In this document: in pieces, positions 26,600 to 35,525 of the stretch
Position numbering within the stretch: the stretch's first letter is position 1
How the letters are laid out: the number at the start of each line of letters is the position of its first letter
Assembly (NCBI RefSeq): GCF_008180865.1
Contig: NZ_VTEX01000007.1
Location: 17,869 to 81,868 of the forward strand
Direction of reading: 5' to 3'
From: Rossellomorea aquimaris
GTDB lineage: Bacteria; Bacillota; Bacilli; Bacillales; Bacillaceae_B
Length of the DNA: 64,000 bases
The notes under the pieces: model-generated
What the model was told of the DNA's origin: nothing
The model's database searches: none
The model's input: only the letters and a program-made list of their open reading frames with translations
Program-made: the position numbers and the translations under genes

Positions 26600-27373
26600 T
26601 TGAAGGCAAATAATCAGGTTAAAGATATCATCTATGTTCACAAGAATACGGATCGTCAGTATGTCGTTTCCTACGGGATCAATTTCAACGAGTTTGCTTC
26701 AAATGCCCGAAAACCATTGAAGAATCTACTTCTAATTAAGCATCAGTACGAACATGGCGCTTTTAATATACATACGCATATGGAGTATGTGGAACAGGAT
26801 GAAATGAAGAAGATCATGAATGATGGGGTTCAGAGCTATGGTGATTTCTGTTGGATTGACTTTGAAGAAGAAGTGGGAGTCGACGAATTGAACGGTCAGG
26901 AAATCGCTGAGCTTCTTTATATGGGGCACGTCAAGCAACCCCTGAACCCTCCTTTTTATTCAAAGTTGAACAATCGTTACGCGTATCTTTCCCATGACGA
27001 TGGGTGGTTTAATAAGATTTATTATCGGGAATTTGAAGACTTCTATCATATGTTAGGAGCAACGGTTTCTTCGAAATTGAGTACAGTCAAAGGCGGAAAA
27101 GGCTTATTTGGTATGAAGAAAGAGAAAGACTACCCGATCATCGGTCAGGAAGTGATTCATTCCTTTAGAGACAAATTAAAAGAAGGCATGGTCATTTCGT
27201 TGGAAAAAGCCATACTAACGAGAGGCAAGATAGAAATCCCTATATGGGTGATCGGTGATTATTACGATATGGATGAGATGGCGGAAGATTATAAGCAAAT
27301 CCGTAAATCACCAGCAAACGGATTATTATCCTATGATCGCAAAACGAAAAGCTGGAGTGCTTTACTTCGGTGA
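26600..27373 (+). CDS. unidentified soluble protein upstream of sfsA
   Basis: A 257-residue protein from a TTG start that is seven bases after GGAGGG; ATG and GTG codons further upstream lie on or before that site. No signal peptide or TM segment. It is rich in aromatic and acidic residues, with blocks such as DFCWIDFEEE, FYHMLGATVSSKL and IPIWVIGDYYDMDEM. I do not recognise the family. The sfsA gene starts 24 bases after its stop, so they are probably co-transcribed. Confidence 0.65.
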   Translation: MKANNQVKDIIYVHKNTDRQYVVSYGINFNEFASNARKPLKNLLLIKHQYEHGAFNIHTHMEYVEQDEMKKIMNDGVQSYGDFCWIDFEEEVGVDELNGQEIAELLYMGHVKQPLNPPFYSKLNNRYAYLSHDDGWFNKIYYREFEDFYHMLGATVSSKLSTVKGGKGLFGMKKEKDYPIIGQEVIHSFRDKLKEGMVISLEKAILTRGKIEIPIWVIGDYYDMDEMAEDYKQIRKSPANGLLSYDRKTKSWSALLR

Positions 27374-27397
27374 CGAGGAAAGAAGGAGCGTGAAGGC

Positions 27398-28123
27398 TTG
27401 GTAGAAATTCAGTTTCATGACAACTTGGTTCGAGGGGTGTTTCTCGAGCGCCTCAATCGATTTGTGCTCGAGTGTCAGCTTCCTTCAGGTTCAATCGAGA
27501 AAGTTCACTTACCTGACCCAGGCAGACTAAAAGAATTATTGGTGCGGGGGAACCCGATATGGCTTCAGGAATCAACCGACCCTAAAAGGAAAACAAAATG
27601 GTCGGCCGTCATGACGTATGATGCTTCTAACGAAATATATGTGTCTTTGAATACCCAATATCCGAATCGGTTAGTGCTCGAAGCCTTACAGTTGGAAGTG
27701 CTGGAAGAGCTAAAAGACTGGCGGTTAGAAAAAGCGGAATATAAAGTAGGAAGCTCACGCTTTGACTTCTTGCTCACCCACAAACAAAAGGAACAAAAAT
27801 TACTGCTTGAAGTAAAAAGTGTCACCATGGTAGTAGATGGAATAGGCAGGTTTCCTGATGCCGTCACGTCAAGAGGTGCAAGGCACATTGAAGAGCTTAC
27901 ACATCTGCAGTCGATAGGAAGCCATCAATCAGCAGTCCTATTTATTGCTCAGCGAACGGATTTGTGCGGAATCACATCCGCTCCTGAAATCGATCCCCAT
28001 TTTGCCCGGGTCATGAAAGAAGCCGAAGATCAGGGTGTCCGATTTTTCGGAAGAAGCTGTATCGTGACGCCAGAGCGCATTTCCTTAAATGGACCTTTAC
28101 CTGTATATACAAAAAAGGATTAA
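27398..28123 (+). CDS. sfsA: SfsA family DNA/RNA-binding nuclease-like protein
   Basis: A 241-residue SfsA homologue. It has the N-terminal OB-like part with HLPDPGRLKELL and a C-terminal PD-(D/E)XK-like region with SSRFDFLL and LLEVKSVTM (the Asp, Glu and Lys of the fold), then RFPDAVTSRGARHIEEL. E. coli SfsA was named for sugar fermentation stimulation and binds nucleic acid. The real function is unsettled. The TTG start follows GAAGGAG at nine bases. It ends in a terminator shared with the convergent lipoprotein gene. Confidence 0.88.
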   Translation: MVEIQFHDNLVRGVFLERLNRFVLECQLPSGSIEKVHLPDPGRLKELLVRGNPIWLQESTDPKRKTKWSAVMTYDASNEIYVSLNTQYPNRLVLEALQLEVLEELKDWRLEKAEYKVGSSRFDFLLTHKQKEQKLLLEVKSVTMVVDGIGRFPDAVTSRGARHIEELTHLQSIGSHQSAVLFIAQRTDLCGITSAPEIDPHFARVMKEAEDQGVRFFGRSCIVTPERISLNGPLPVYTKKD

Positions 28124-28164
28124 TCTCACATCCATTATAGCATGTGAAGATTAATCCTTTTTTG
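28115..28164. terminator. bidirectional intrinsic terminator
   Basis: AAAAGGATTAATCTCACAT pairs with ATGTGAAGATTAATCCTTTT. Confidence 0.9.
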
Positions 28165-28166
28165 AT

Positions 28167-28658
28167 CTACTGATCCACCTGCACTTTTGCTGTAGCTTTA
28201 TAGTCCCGGTCTCCTTTAGCCGTTAACCAAACGGTCAATGTATAGGTACCGCTCCCGACATTGGGTAGAACAACTTTCTGGGAAAATTCTTCCCCCTGTT
28301 TAACGGTTATTTCCTGAATCGCCTGGGTATACATCTTATTTTTTGAGTCCTTATACACTACTTCGCCTTTATCGTTTCTAAGTTCAAAGTCAATGGTTTG
28401 TCCTGATGAAAAAACGAAGGTTTTCTCTTGCTCTGTTTGGTTCTTAATCGAATAGACATAGACAACCTGACCGCTTCCCTCTTGTTTCGTTAATGAAGGT
28501 TCCATTTCGCCTGCAACAATCCCTTTCTGTACAGAAATATCTTCACCAGCTCCTGAGTTTTTGTCCCCGTTGGACTGACTGCCTTTCTCCTCATCAGTCG
28601 TTCCGCAGCCTGCTATTCCTGCCATAAGTATTATAAATAATATGATCAATCGCTTCAT
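28167..28658 (-). CDS. BsuPI-domain (intracellular proteinase inhibitor-like) lipoprotein
   Basis: A 163-residue precursor with a lipoprotein signal peptide (lipobox GIAGC, Cys18). A Ser/Gly/Asp-rich linker (about 19-45) leads to a C-terminal BsuPI-like immunoglobulin-type beta domain with the family pattern FSSGQTIDFELRNDKGEVVY and a GTYTLTVWL strand. B. subtilis BsuPI is an intracellular protease inhibitor; this version should instead be anchored outside the membrane. Protease inhibition is not shown for lipoprotein versions. Confidence 0.8.
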   Translation of the reverse strand: MKRLIILFIILMAGIAGCGTTDEEKGSQSNGDKNSGAGEDISVQKGIVAGEMEPSLTKQEGSGQVVYVYSIKNQTEQEKTFVFSSGQTIDFELRNDKGEVVYKDSKNKMYTQAIQEITVKQGEEFSQKVVLPNVGSGTYTLTVWLTAKGDRDYKATAKVQVDQ

Positions 28659-28872
28659 GCCAGATCCACCTCCTTACCGTATTAGACAGGGTTTATCCCA
28701 AAAGGTTACAAGTGTTCCCGAATATAAGCAAGAAGACACAGGAGGATGTGCTGAACTTGTTTCTTTCTTCCTCTACAAGGGCATAGATTTACATATGTAA
28801 GGCAGATTACTTTTTTAAATCAAGAGGTTCAGTACAATAGAATTATAGAAAAAGAACAGAGGAGCAAGGTGT

Positions 28873-30105
28873 ATGAAAAAATGGTTAGCTATTATTAGTG
28901 TTATTTCCTTACTATTAGTATCTGCTTGTGGTCCTTCAAATGCAACCGATAGCGGGGGACTTCCCGAAGAAGATTGGGAAACCATCACTTCAAAAGCAGA
29001 AGGAACGAAAGTGAATCTCTTCATGTGGGGCGGTGACGATGGGATTAACCGTTATATTGATGACGTAGTTGCTCCCATGCTGAAAGAAAAAAATAATATC
29101 GAGTTAAATCGAGTACCTTTGGACACACAGGAAATCCTGCAAAAGCTTCAAACGGAGAAACGGGCAGGGAAAGATAAGGGAACGATTGATATCGTCTGGA
29201 TTAATGGAGAAAACTTTAAAAACGCAAAGGAAAATGATTTACTGGCAGGGCCTTTTACAGATAAGCTGCCAAACTTCACGAAATATTACGACACAGAAAG
29301 TCATGCGTTTCAATATGACTTCGGGACGGAAACAGAAGGATATGAAGCACCGTGGGGAAAAGTTCAATTTGTCTTCTTCTATAACAGTGAAAAAGTGAAA
29401 AATCCCCCCTCCAGCTACGATGAATTAAAAGCATTCATGAAAGAGCATCCGGGGAAATTCACCTATCCCAATCCGGCTGATTTCACCGGGAATGCATTTC
29501 TTCGACATCTTCTTTATGCTAAATCTGACTCGGATTTAGCTCAGTCTTCATTCAACGAAGGAACAGCAGAGAAGATGGGGGAAGAGGTATGGAAAGAGCT
29601 GAATGAAATGAAGCCATTCTTGTGGCGAGAAGGAGAAACGTACCCCGCGACATTAACAGACCTTGATAAGCTATATAGCCAGGAAGAGGTTTGGATGACG
29701 ATGGGATACAACGAAGCAAGGGCAGAGCATCTGATCAAGGATGGAGTGTTCCCGGAAAACACAAAGTCATTTATTTTAAACGATGTTGGATCGATCGGGA
29801 ATACTCATTTTCTGGCAATTCCATTTAATAGCCCCAACAAAGAGGGAGCGCTGGTGACCATTAATGAACTCCTCTCTCCTGAAGCTCAATATGAGAAAGT
29901 AAAGCCTGACTACTGGGGTGAGAGTTCACCAATTTCTTATGAAAAGCTGGATGAAAAATGGAGGGATAAATTTATGAGCGTCGATCGGGGGGGAAGTGTA
30001 CTGGAGGCGTCTGTACTCGAAGAGACCTATAGGGGTGAACTGGATGCCAATTACGTGGAATGGTTAAAGGAGAACTGGATCCGTGAAGTGGCAGAGAGTC
30101 AATAA
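28873..30105 (+). CDS. YnjB-like ABC substrate-binding lipoprotein
   Basis: A 410-residue extracytoplasmic solute-binding protein with lipobox VSAC (Cys19). The mature part contains the type 2 periplasmic-binding fold, with VNLFMWGGDDGINRYIDD near the start and DIVWINGENF and WGKVQFVFFYNSEKV further on, blocks that match E. coli YnjB. It is the first gene of a seven-gene operon. The next gene overlaps its end by 23 bases. The ligand is unknown; the related importers are often guessed to carry thiamine, iron or spermidine-like solutes. Confidence 0.85.
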   Translation: MKKWLAIISVISLLLVSACGPSNATDSGGLPEEDWETITSKAEGTKVNLFMWGGDDGINRYIDDVVAPMLKEKNNIELNRVPLDTQEILQKLQTEKRAGKDKGTIDIVWINGENFKNAKENDLLAGPFTDKLPNFTKYYDTESHAFQYDFGTETEGYEAPWGKVQFVFFYNSEKVKNPPSSYDELKAFMKEHPGKFTYPNPADFTGNAFLRHLLYAKSDSDLAQSSFNEGTAEKMGEEVWKELNEMKPFLWREGETYPATLTDLDKLYSQEEVWMTMGYNEARAEHLIKDGVFPENTKSFILNDVGSIGNTHFLAIPFNSPNKEGALVTINELLSPEAQYEKVKPDYWGESSPISYEKLDEKWRDKFMSVDRGGSVLEASVLEETYRGELDANYVEWLKENWIREVAESQ

Positions 30106-30940
30106 TACGTTTCTCCTCATTCCCGCCCTGCTCTTTTTCATCTTCATTCCTGGACTTGGGATCGTGCTTGCACTGCTGGAAAGCGTAAGGAGTGAAGGGA
30201 ATATCACACTCGGGCACTACGTTGATTTATTCGAAGAGAAGCGTTTTATGACATCTTTTCTCTTCAGTTTGACTGTGACTTCCATTTCGACCATTCTATC
30301 TCTTTGCATTGGACTCGGAATTGTGAAGTCATTCTCACCTTTACTAAAGGAAAATAAACATAAACTACTTGTATGGATTCCAATGCTGGTTCCCCATTTT
30401 GTATGGGCTTATCTCGTCTATTTGCTCTTTAATCAAAGTGGTTTTTTCTCCAATATGTTCGGACTGGCCGGTTGGATCGACGACCGAAGTCAGTTCCCGA
30501 CCCTGGTCCAGGATCGGAATGGGATCGGAATCATTCTAACGTATGTCTGGAAGGAGGTTCCCTTTGTTACCCTGATGCTGTTACCCGTTTACACGACGCT
30601 CTCTAAAAGCTATAAAGAGATTGCTTCTTTACTGGGCGCGGGCTCTTATAAAGCGTTTTGGGTGGCAGAATGGCCATTTATCTTTCCCGTTCTGGTGGAA
30701 ACCGGCGCGATCCTATTCGCATTCATTTTTTCAGCATTTGAAGTCCCCCAGCTTCTGGGAGTGACGTCACCGCAAATGCTTTCCATCCTTGCTTACGATT
30801 GGTTTTACAGTGGCAGCTGGATTGACCGACCCTTGGCTTTCACGTCACTCGTGTTAGTCGGGCTTGGCATTGGAGTCGTGATGTGGCTCCTAATTTACTT
30901 CACAAACAAGAAACGAATGCACATCACAAAAGGAATTTGA
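30083..30940 (+). CDS. ABC permease, N-half YnjC-like
   Basis: A 285-residue permease with six TM segments and an EAA loop at EIASLLGAGSYKAFWVAEWPF. It corresponds to the first half of the fused double permease YnjC of E. coli. The GTG start lies inside the end of the binding-protein gene (23-base overlap), implying translational coupling. It should pair with the following permease to form the pore of the importer. Confidence 0.83.
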   Translation: MKWQRVNNTFLLIPALLFFIFIPGLGIVLALLESVRSEGNITLGHYVDLFEEKRFMTSFLFSLTVTSISTILSLCIGLGIVKSFSPLLKENKHKLLVWIPMLVPHFVWAYLVYLLFNQSGFFSNMFGLAGWIDDRSQFPTLVQDRNGIGIILTYVWKEVPFVTLMLLPVYTTLSKSYKEIASLLGAGSYKAFWVAEWPFIFPVLVETGAILFAFIFSAFEVPQLLGVTSPQMLSILAYDWFYSGSWIDRPLAFTSLVLVGLGIGVVMWLLIYFTNKKRMHITKGI

Positions 30941-30956
30941 AATTAGAGGTGTTCAC

Positions 30957-31754
30957 TTGAGAAAAAAGTTATTTTACATCATATCATTTCTTCTTTTTGT
31001 GTTTCCCCTCTTATTTTTAGTTTATAAAAGCTTTTTCGGTGTTTGGAGATGGGGGAATCCAGTTCCTGTTGAACCAAATTTAAGGGCGTGGCAGGTGTTA
31101 ATAAATGAGGGGGAATTCGTGAATTCGATTGGTGCCTCTATCTGGATTGCCATTGTTGTACTGGCGATAAATCTTTTGATTGGCGTTACTTCGGGAAGAG
31201 TGTTTTCATTATCGTCGTTCAGAGGGAAATCAATCGTTGAAGCACTTCTTATGTTACCGCTATTCCTACCCGTATTGGTGGTGGCAATCGGGCTTCATAT
31301 AACGTTCATTCGGTATGGACTTGCTGATCACTGGACAGGAGTGGCTCTCGTTCACTTAGTACCCACCATTCCGTATAGTATCAAAATGTTCAAAGCAGGC
31401 TATGAGAGGATCGGTACGAAATTAATCGAGCAATCAGCCATGCTTGGAGGCAGAGCTTTTCAACGTTTTTACCATATTGAACTGCCCTTGCTTCTTCCAA
31501 GCATTCGAAGTGTTTTATTCCTGACGATTGTGATCAGCCTGAGCCAGTATGTCCTTACAGCGATTATAGGGGGAGGGAATGTCGTGACGCTCTCGATGGT
31601 CTATTATCCTTTTACCGATACGGCAGATGAAGCGGTGATGGCGGCCTTCTCCATCGTGTTCGCCCTCATTCCCATCATACTGTACATCATTCTAGAAGGG
31701 TGTTTGAAATTCTCACTCCCTTATCAACATCCAAGAGGGAGGAAGAACCTTTGA
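30957..31754 (+). CDS. ABC permease, C-half YnjC-like
   Basis: A 265-residue permease with six TM segments and an EAA loop at IEQSAMLGGRAFQRFYHIELPLL. It corresponds to the second half of YnjC. The TTG start follows GAGGTG. Its stop codon overlaps the TTG start of the ATPase gene (TTGA at 31751-31754). Confidence 0.83.
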   Translation: MRKKLFYIISFLLFVFPLLFLVYKSFFGVWRWGNPVPVEPNLRAWQVLINEGEFVNSIGASIWIAIVVLAINLLIGVTSGRVFSLSSFRGKSIVEALLMLPLFLPVLVVAIGLHITFIRYGLADHWTGVALVHLVPTIPYSIKMFKAGYERIGTKLIEQSAMLGGRAFQRFYHIELPLLLPSIRSVLFLTIVISLSQYVLTAIIGGGNVVTLSMVYYPFTDTADEAVMAAFSIVFALIPIILYIILEGCLKFSLPYQHPRGRKNL

Positions 31755-32719
31755 GTTCATTCATAGAAATTAATCAGTTAACCAAATCGTTTAAAGATAA
31801 AGAGATTTTAACCAACGTTACGTTCTCGTTAAAAAAAGGCGAAATTCTCACATTGGTTGGAGCATCCGGGTCTGGTAAATCAACATTCCTTCGCATTCTC
31901 TCCGGGTTAGAGTCTGCGACAGAAGGGAATACGTATATTGATGGGAAAGATATCTCCTCTTTAAAGCCTCAAAAACGCCCCATTGGGATGGTCTTTCAAC
32001 AGCCATTATTATTCCCTCATATGAATGTCCTGGAAAATGTCATGTACGGGTTGGAAATGAAAGAACGTAACAAAGGGAAAAACAAGAAAAAAGCCATGAA
32101 CTATATTGAACGAGTAGGCCTCGGAGAAGTGATGCATCATTATCCTTCTGAGCTTTCCGGTGGTCAGCAGCAACGGGTATCCCTGATACGATCTTTGATT
32201 TTGAAGCCGAAGCTCTTACTTTTAGACGAACCTTTCAGCAGTCTGGATTTGCAGCTAAGGAAGGAACTGAGGCAATGGGTATGGCAGATTTTTAAAGAAG
32301 AAGAAACAACCGTCATATTCGTCACGCATGATCGCGATGAAGCGTATGAACTTGGAGATCGAGTGGCTGTTTTACAGAGTGGCAAATTCTTGCAAATAGG
32401 AACACCGGAGGATATCTATTATCGGCCACACACTCCATTTGTGGCATCTTTCATGAGTGACGGACTCATCCTGAATCAGAAACAATTCATTCACGCATCC
32501 CACATAAAGGTAGGCCCCACCTTTGCTGATGCTTCCTGGCCAAGATGGAAAGGAACTGTGCTACAAAAGTTATTTGTAGCAGGGACCAACCTCTATGAAG
32601 TATGGGTGGATGAACTGGAGCAAAAGCTAAACCTACCCATTGAACCAGAGACTTCTACTGAAGACATCTGGCTTTATGCAGAGGAAGAGAGCATCCAAAC
32701 GTTTCAGAAAGAGGAATAG
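31751..32719 (+). CDS. ABC transporter ATPase, YnjD-like
   Basis: A 322-residue ATPase. Walker A is GASGSGKST, the Q-loop is in GMVFQQPLLFPH, the signature is LSGGQQQR, Walker B is LLLLDEPFSSLD, and the switch His is in VTHDRDEA. A C-terminal extension of about 90 residues has a TOBE-like character (GTVLQKLFVAGTNLYEVWV), as in the MOI/spermidine-type importers. I chose the TTG at 31751, which overlaps the previous stop and follows GGGAGGAAG. The frame extends further upstream but without an RBS. Confidence 0.88.
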   Translation: MSSFIEINQLTKSFKDKEILTNVTFSLKKGEILTLVGASGSGKSTFLRILSGLESATEGNTYIDGKDISSLKPQKRPIGMVFQQPLLFPHMNVLENVMYGLEMKERNKGKNKKKAMNYIERVGLGEVMHHYPSELSGGQQQRVSLIRSLILKPKLLLLDEPFSSLDLQLRKELRQWVWQIFKEEETTVIFVTHDRDEAYELGDRVAVLQSGKFLQIGTPEDIYYRPHTPFVASFMSDGLILNQKQFIHASHIKVGPTFADASWPRWKGTVLQKLFVAGTNLYEVWVDELEQKLNLPIEPETSTEDIWLYAEEESIQTFQKEE

Positions 32720-32731
32720 GAGGGAAGAAGA

Positions 32732-33391
32732 ATGAAGAAGAAGGAAATCGGTAAGATCCTGTTGTTCATTACCATATTACTGCTCCTCATGTGGCTGAGC
32801 CGGAATTTCTTTAACGTAAAGCCACATGACATCAGAGATTGGATAGTGTCCTTCGGTATTTGGGCTCCTATTGTTTTTATTGTCGTCTATACGATTCGCC
32901 CGCTGATTCTTTTTCCAGCTTCCATCCTTTCATTGGCTGCAGGTCTTGCTTTCGGTGCATTTGAAGGCTTCATCTACATTTTGATCGGAGCTTTAGGTGG
33001 TGCAACGGTAGCCTATTATACTGCGAGCTTCCTTGGTGCGAAACTATTGAAAAGACCATCTCCACGTATGATTAAGATCCGCGAGAAGATGGAGGAGAAC
33101 GGTTTTGTTTATGTATTACTATTACGGCTCGTTCCGTTTTTAAACTTCGATCTCATCAGTTACCTTGCCGGCATGGGGAAAGTGAGATACGTCCCATTCA
33201 TTTTCGCTACAGCCATCGGGATTTTACCGGGTACGTTTGGGTATGTATTTCTGGGGTCAAGCTTGGTAGGAGAAGATCGAACGAATTTATATATCGCTAT
33301 CGGCTTTTTCTTGATGATGATCATCGTGCCTTTAATCTTTAAGGAAAAAATGAAAGGCTGGCTGGGATTATCGAGTAAAGATGACAAGTAA
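32732..33391 (+). CDS. TVP38/TMEM64 (DedA superfamily) membrane protein, YdjX/YdjZ-like
   Basis: A 219-residue polytopic protein with the VTT fold: RPLILFPASILSLAAGLAFG is the first conserved re-entrant block, LLLRLVPFLNFDLISYLAG the second, and GILPGTFGYVFLG the third. It lies 12 bases after the ATPase gene, behind AGGAGGG. In other bacteria TVP38 domains are fused to or adjacent to MerA-like flavoproteins, as here. In E. coli two TVP38 genes (ydjX, ydjZ) precede ynjABCDEF. The transported or scrambled molecule is unknown. Confidence 0.85.
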   Translation: MKKKEIGKILLFITILLLLMWLSRNFFNVKPHDIRDWIVSFGIWAPIVFIVVYTIRPLILFPASILSLAAGLAFGAFEGFIYILIGALGGATVAYYTASFLGAKLLKRPSPRMIKIREKMEENGFVYVLLLRLVPFLNFDLISYLAGMGKVRYVPFIFATAIGILPGTFGYVFLGSSLVGEDRTNLYIAIGFFLMMIIVPLIFKEKMKGWLGLSSKDDK

Positions 33392-33405
33392 AGGATGGGG
33401 AACAC

Positions 33406-33987
33406 ATGTTAGATACGCATGCCCGTAAGTGGGTGCAGCCAAGCATAGAGGGAACAGCACGTTTGCTTTTAAAAAGGGGATTATCAGCCAATCAAGTAAC
33501 GTTGATTGCATTTATAGTAGGCTCAGCTACGGGTCTGGTTTATTATTTTGGATTCCCGATCTTAGCCGTCCTCTTATTATGGTCATCCGGCTTTTTGGAC
33601 GCAGTCGATGGTACCATGGCCCGATCAACGAAGCCCTCCCCCTTTGGAACCGTCATGGATGTCACTTTTGATCGAATCGTCGAGATCAGTGTCATTCTGG
33701 GTGTTGCTTTCATACACCCTGAGATTATGTGGGCGCTTCTTTTACTGAGTGTATCCATCATTATTTCCATGACCATTTTCCTGACAGTCGGAGCCGTATC
33801 AGAGAAACAGGGAATGAAATCCTTTTATTATCAGGCAGGACTTGCTGAAAGGACGGAAGGATTCATTCTGTTCAGTGTCATGATGCTATTTCCGTCCATC
33901 GTCCTGTGGACCACCTTATTGTTTTTTGCAGTGGAATTGTACACGGGCTTACAACGATTTTTAGAAGCGAAACGATTACTTTCATAA
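33406..33987 (+). CDS. CDP-alcohol phosphatidyltransferase, YnjF-like
   Basis: A 193-residue membrane enzyme with about six TM segments. The complete catalytic motif DG(x)2AR(x)8G(x)3D(x)3D is visible as DAVDGTMARS, then FGTVMDVTFDR. It should transfer a phosphatidyl group from a CDP-linked lipid to an alcohol. E. coli YnjF belongs to the same family and sits at the matching place of its operon. The acceptor is unknown. It is 14 bases behind the TVP38 gene. Confidence 0.87.
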   Translation: MLDTHARKWVQPSIEGTARLLLKRGLSANQVTLIAFIVGSATGLVYYFGFPILAVLLLWSSGFLDAVDGTMARSTKPSPFGTVMDVTFDRIVEISVILGVAFIHPEIMWALLLLSVSIIISMTIFLTVGAVSEKQGMKSFYYQAGLAERTEGFILFSVMMLFPSIVLWTTLLFFAVELYTGLQRFLEAKRLLS

Positions 33988-33999
33988 GGAGAGATCAAG

Positions 34000-35424
34000 A
34001 TGGATCAATACGATTTGATAGTAATAGGGGGAGGGGCAGGTGGACTCACCGTCGCATCGGGAGCCGCGTCTCTTGGAGCAAAGGTTGCCCTCATCGAAAA
34101 GAGCGGTCTTCTCGGCGGAGACTGCCTGCACTTTGGGTGCGTTCCATCCAAGGCATTCATCCAATCTGCGAGAGAAGTGGCTGTGATCCGGGCGAGCAAT
34201 GATTATGGTTTCGATACAAAGGGTTCAGTCGATATGAAAAAGGTAAGGGAGAGGGTCAAAGAAGCCATTGCCCATATTCAACAACATGACGATCCCGATC
34301 GATTCCTGCAATTAGGGGTCGATATTTACTTCGGTGGAGCAGAGTTTCTTGATCCTCACACGATTTTAGTGGAAAAAGAGGACCGGATATCCGGGAAGAG
34401 AATAGTCGTTGCAACGGGGTCAAGTCCGCTCATTCCTGGAATCCAAGGCTTGGAAGACGTTGAGTATCATACGAACGAAACGGTATTTGAAGTAGATGAG
34501 CTGCCCCGCCGAGTCGTTTTTATCGGAGGAGGTCCGATTGGTTTAGAGCTGGCACAAGCATTCTCTCATTTGGGATCAAAAGCCGTTGTCCTTGAGAAGC
34601 ACGATGAGATACTGGTGAAGGAAGATGAGGAAATCCGTGAAGCAGCAACGGGTATATTGGAAAAGGATATTCAGTTTGTTTATGGAGCGGACATTAAAAG
34701 TGTTTCGGAGCGGGATGGACAGAAAGTGGTTCAATATGTGAAAGACGGCGTAGAGCAATCTGTGGATGGAGACTTATTATTCCTGGCAACGGGCCGGAAA
34801 CCTGGGACAGAATCTTTGAATTTGACCGCTGCGGGAGTCGAGGTAGACGATCGTGGCTTCATCAAAGTGAATGACGAACTGAGAACGAACCATTCCCATA
34901 TCTTCGCCATCGGTGATGTCAACGGTCAATATCCATTCACCCATGGGGCGGGAATGGAAGGGAAGCTTGTCGTCCAAAATGCCGTATTCGGTTTGAAACG
35001 CAAAGTTTCCTACAACAAACTGCCGTGGACAACCTATACCACACCTGAGATCTTTCATATCGGGCTAACCGAGGAAGAGGCTGTGGAACAAGGATTAGAG
35101 TACAAAGTTTATAAAAAAACATTAGACGAAGTCGATCGGTTCGTAGCAGACCGCAACAAAGATGGCCTAGTCAAAATCATCACAGACGGAAGCGGGAAAA
35201 TCCTCGGTGCCCACGCAGTCGGTTCCGGCGCAGGAGACTGGATGCAGCCCGTTGTGTTCGCCATGGAAAAAGGAAGCAAAATCGGCGCACTGTCCAATAT
35301 GGTTTATCCATACCCGAATCACGCTGCAGCCGTGCAGCAGGTAGCGGATTTGTATTGGAGAGAGAAGCTGTTCGATGGTGTGCTGCCTGTGATTAGTAAG
35401 AAGTTTGTAGAAATTTTTAGATAA
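34000..35424 (+). CDS. MerA/dihydrolipoamide dehydrogenase-like flavoprotein
   Basis: A 474-residue class I pyridine nucleotide-disulfide oxidoreductase. The FAD site is IVIGGGAGGLTVA, the redox-active Cys pair is in GGDCLHFGCVPSKA (CxxxxC), the NAD(P) site is VVFIGGGPIGLELA, and the second FAD motif is IFAIGDV. The C-terminal dimer interface has YPYPNHAAAVQQ in place of the usual HxxxxE active base region, and no extra Cys pair for Hg(II). It is therefore unlikely to be a true mercuric reductase. It is the last gene of the ynjB-like operon. Confidence 0.85.
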   Translation: MDQYDLIVIGGGAGGLTVASGAASLGAKVALIEKSGLLGGDCLHFGCVPSKAFIQSAREVAVIRASNDYGFDTKGSVDMKKVRERVKEAIAHIQQHDDPDRFLQLGVDIYFGGAEFLDPHTILVEKEDRISGKRIVVATGSSPLIPGIQGLEDVEYHTNETVFEVDELPRRVVFIGGGPIGLELAQAFSHLGSKAVVLEKHDEILVKEDEEIREAATGILEKDIQFVYGADIKSVSERDGQKVVQYVKDGVEQSVDGDLLFLATGRKPGTESLNLTAAGVEVDDRGFIKVNDELRTNHSHIFAIGDVNGQYPFTHGAGMEGKLVVQNAVFGLKRKVSYNKLPWTTYTTPEIFHIGLTEEEAVEQGLEYKVYKKTLDEVDRFVADRNKDGLVKIITDGSGKILGAHAVGSGAGDWMQPVVFAMEKGSKIGALSNMVYPYPNHAAAVQQVADLYWREKLFDGVLPVISKKFVEIFR

Positions 35425-35434
35425 GGGATATTGG

Positions 35435-35469
35435 AGGCGCAACTGCTGGGAGGCGGTTGCGTTTTTTTT
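35435..35469 (+). terminator. intrinsic terminator of the seven-gene operon
   Basis: GGCGCAACTGC..GCGGTTGCG followed by eight T residues. Confidence 0.85.
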
Positions 35470-35525
35470 ATGGAGATGTGTACGGACCTTGGCTCAACGA
35501 ATATCGAACAACAAAACCTATCATC

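Noticed and set aside
34000..35424. True mercuric reductase with a mer operon
   Set aside because: No N-terminal HMA domain, no C-terminal vicinal cysteines, and no merR, merT or merP nearby.
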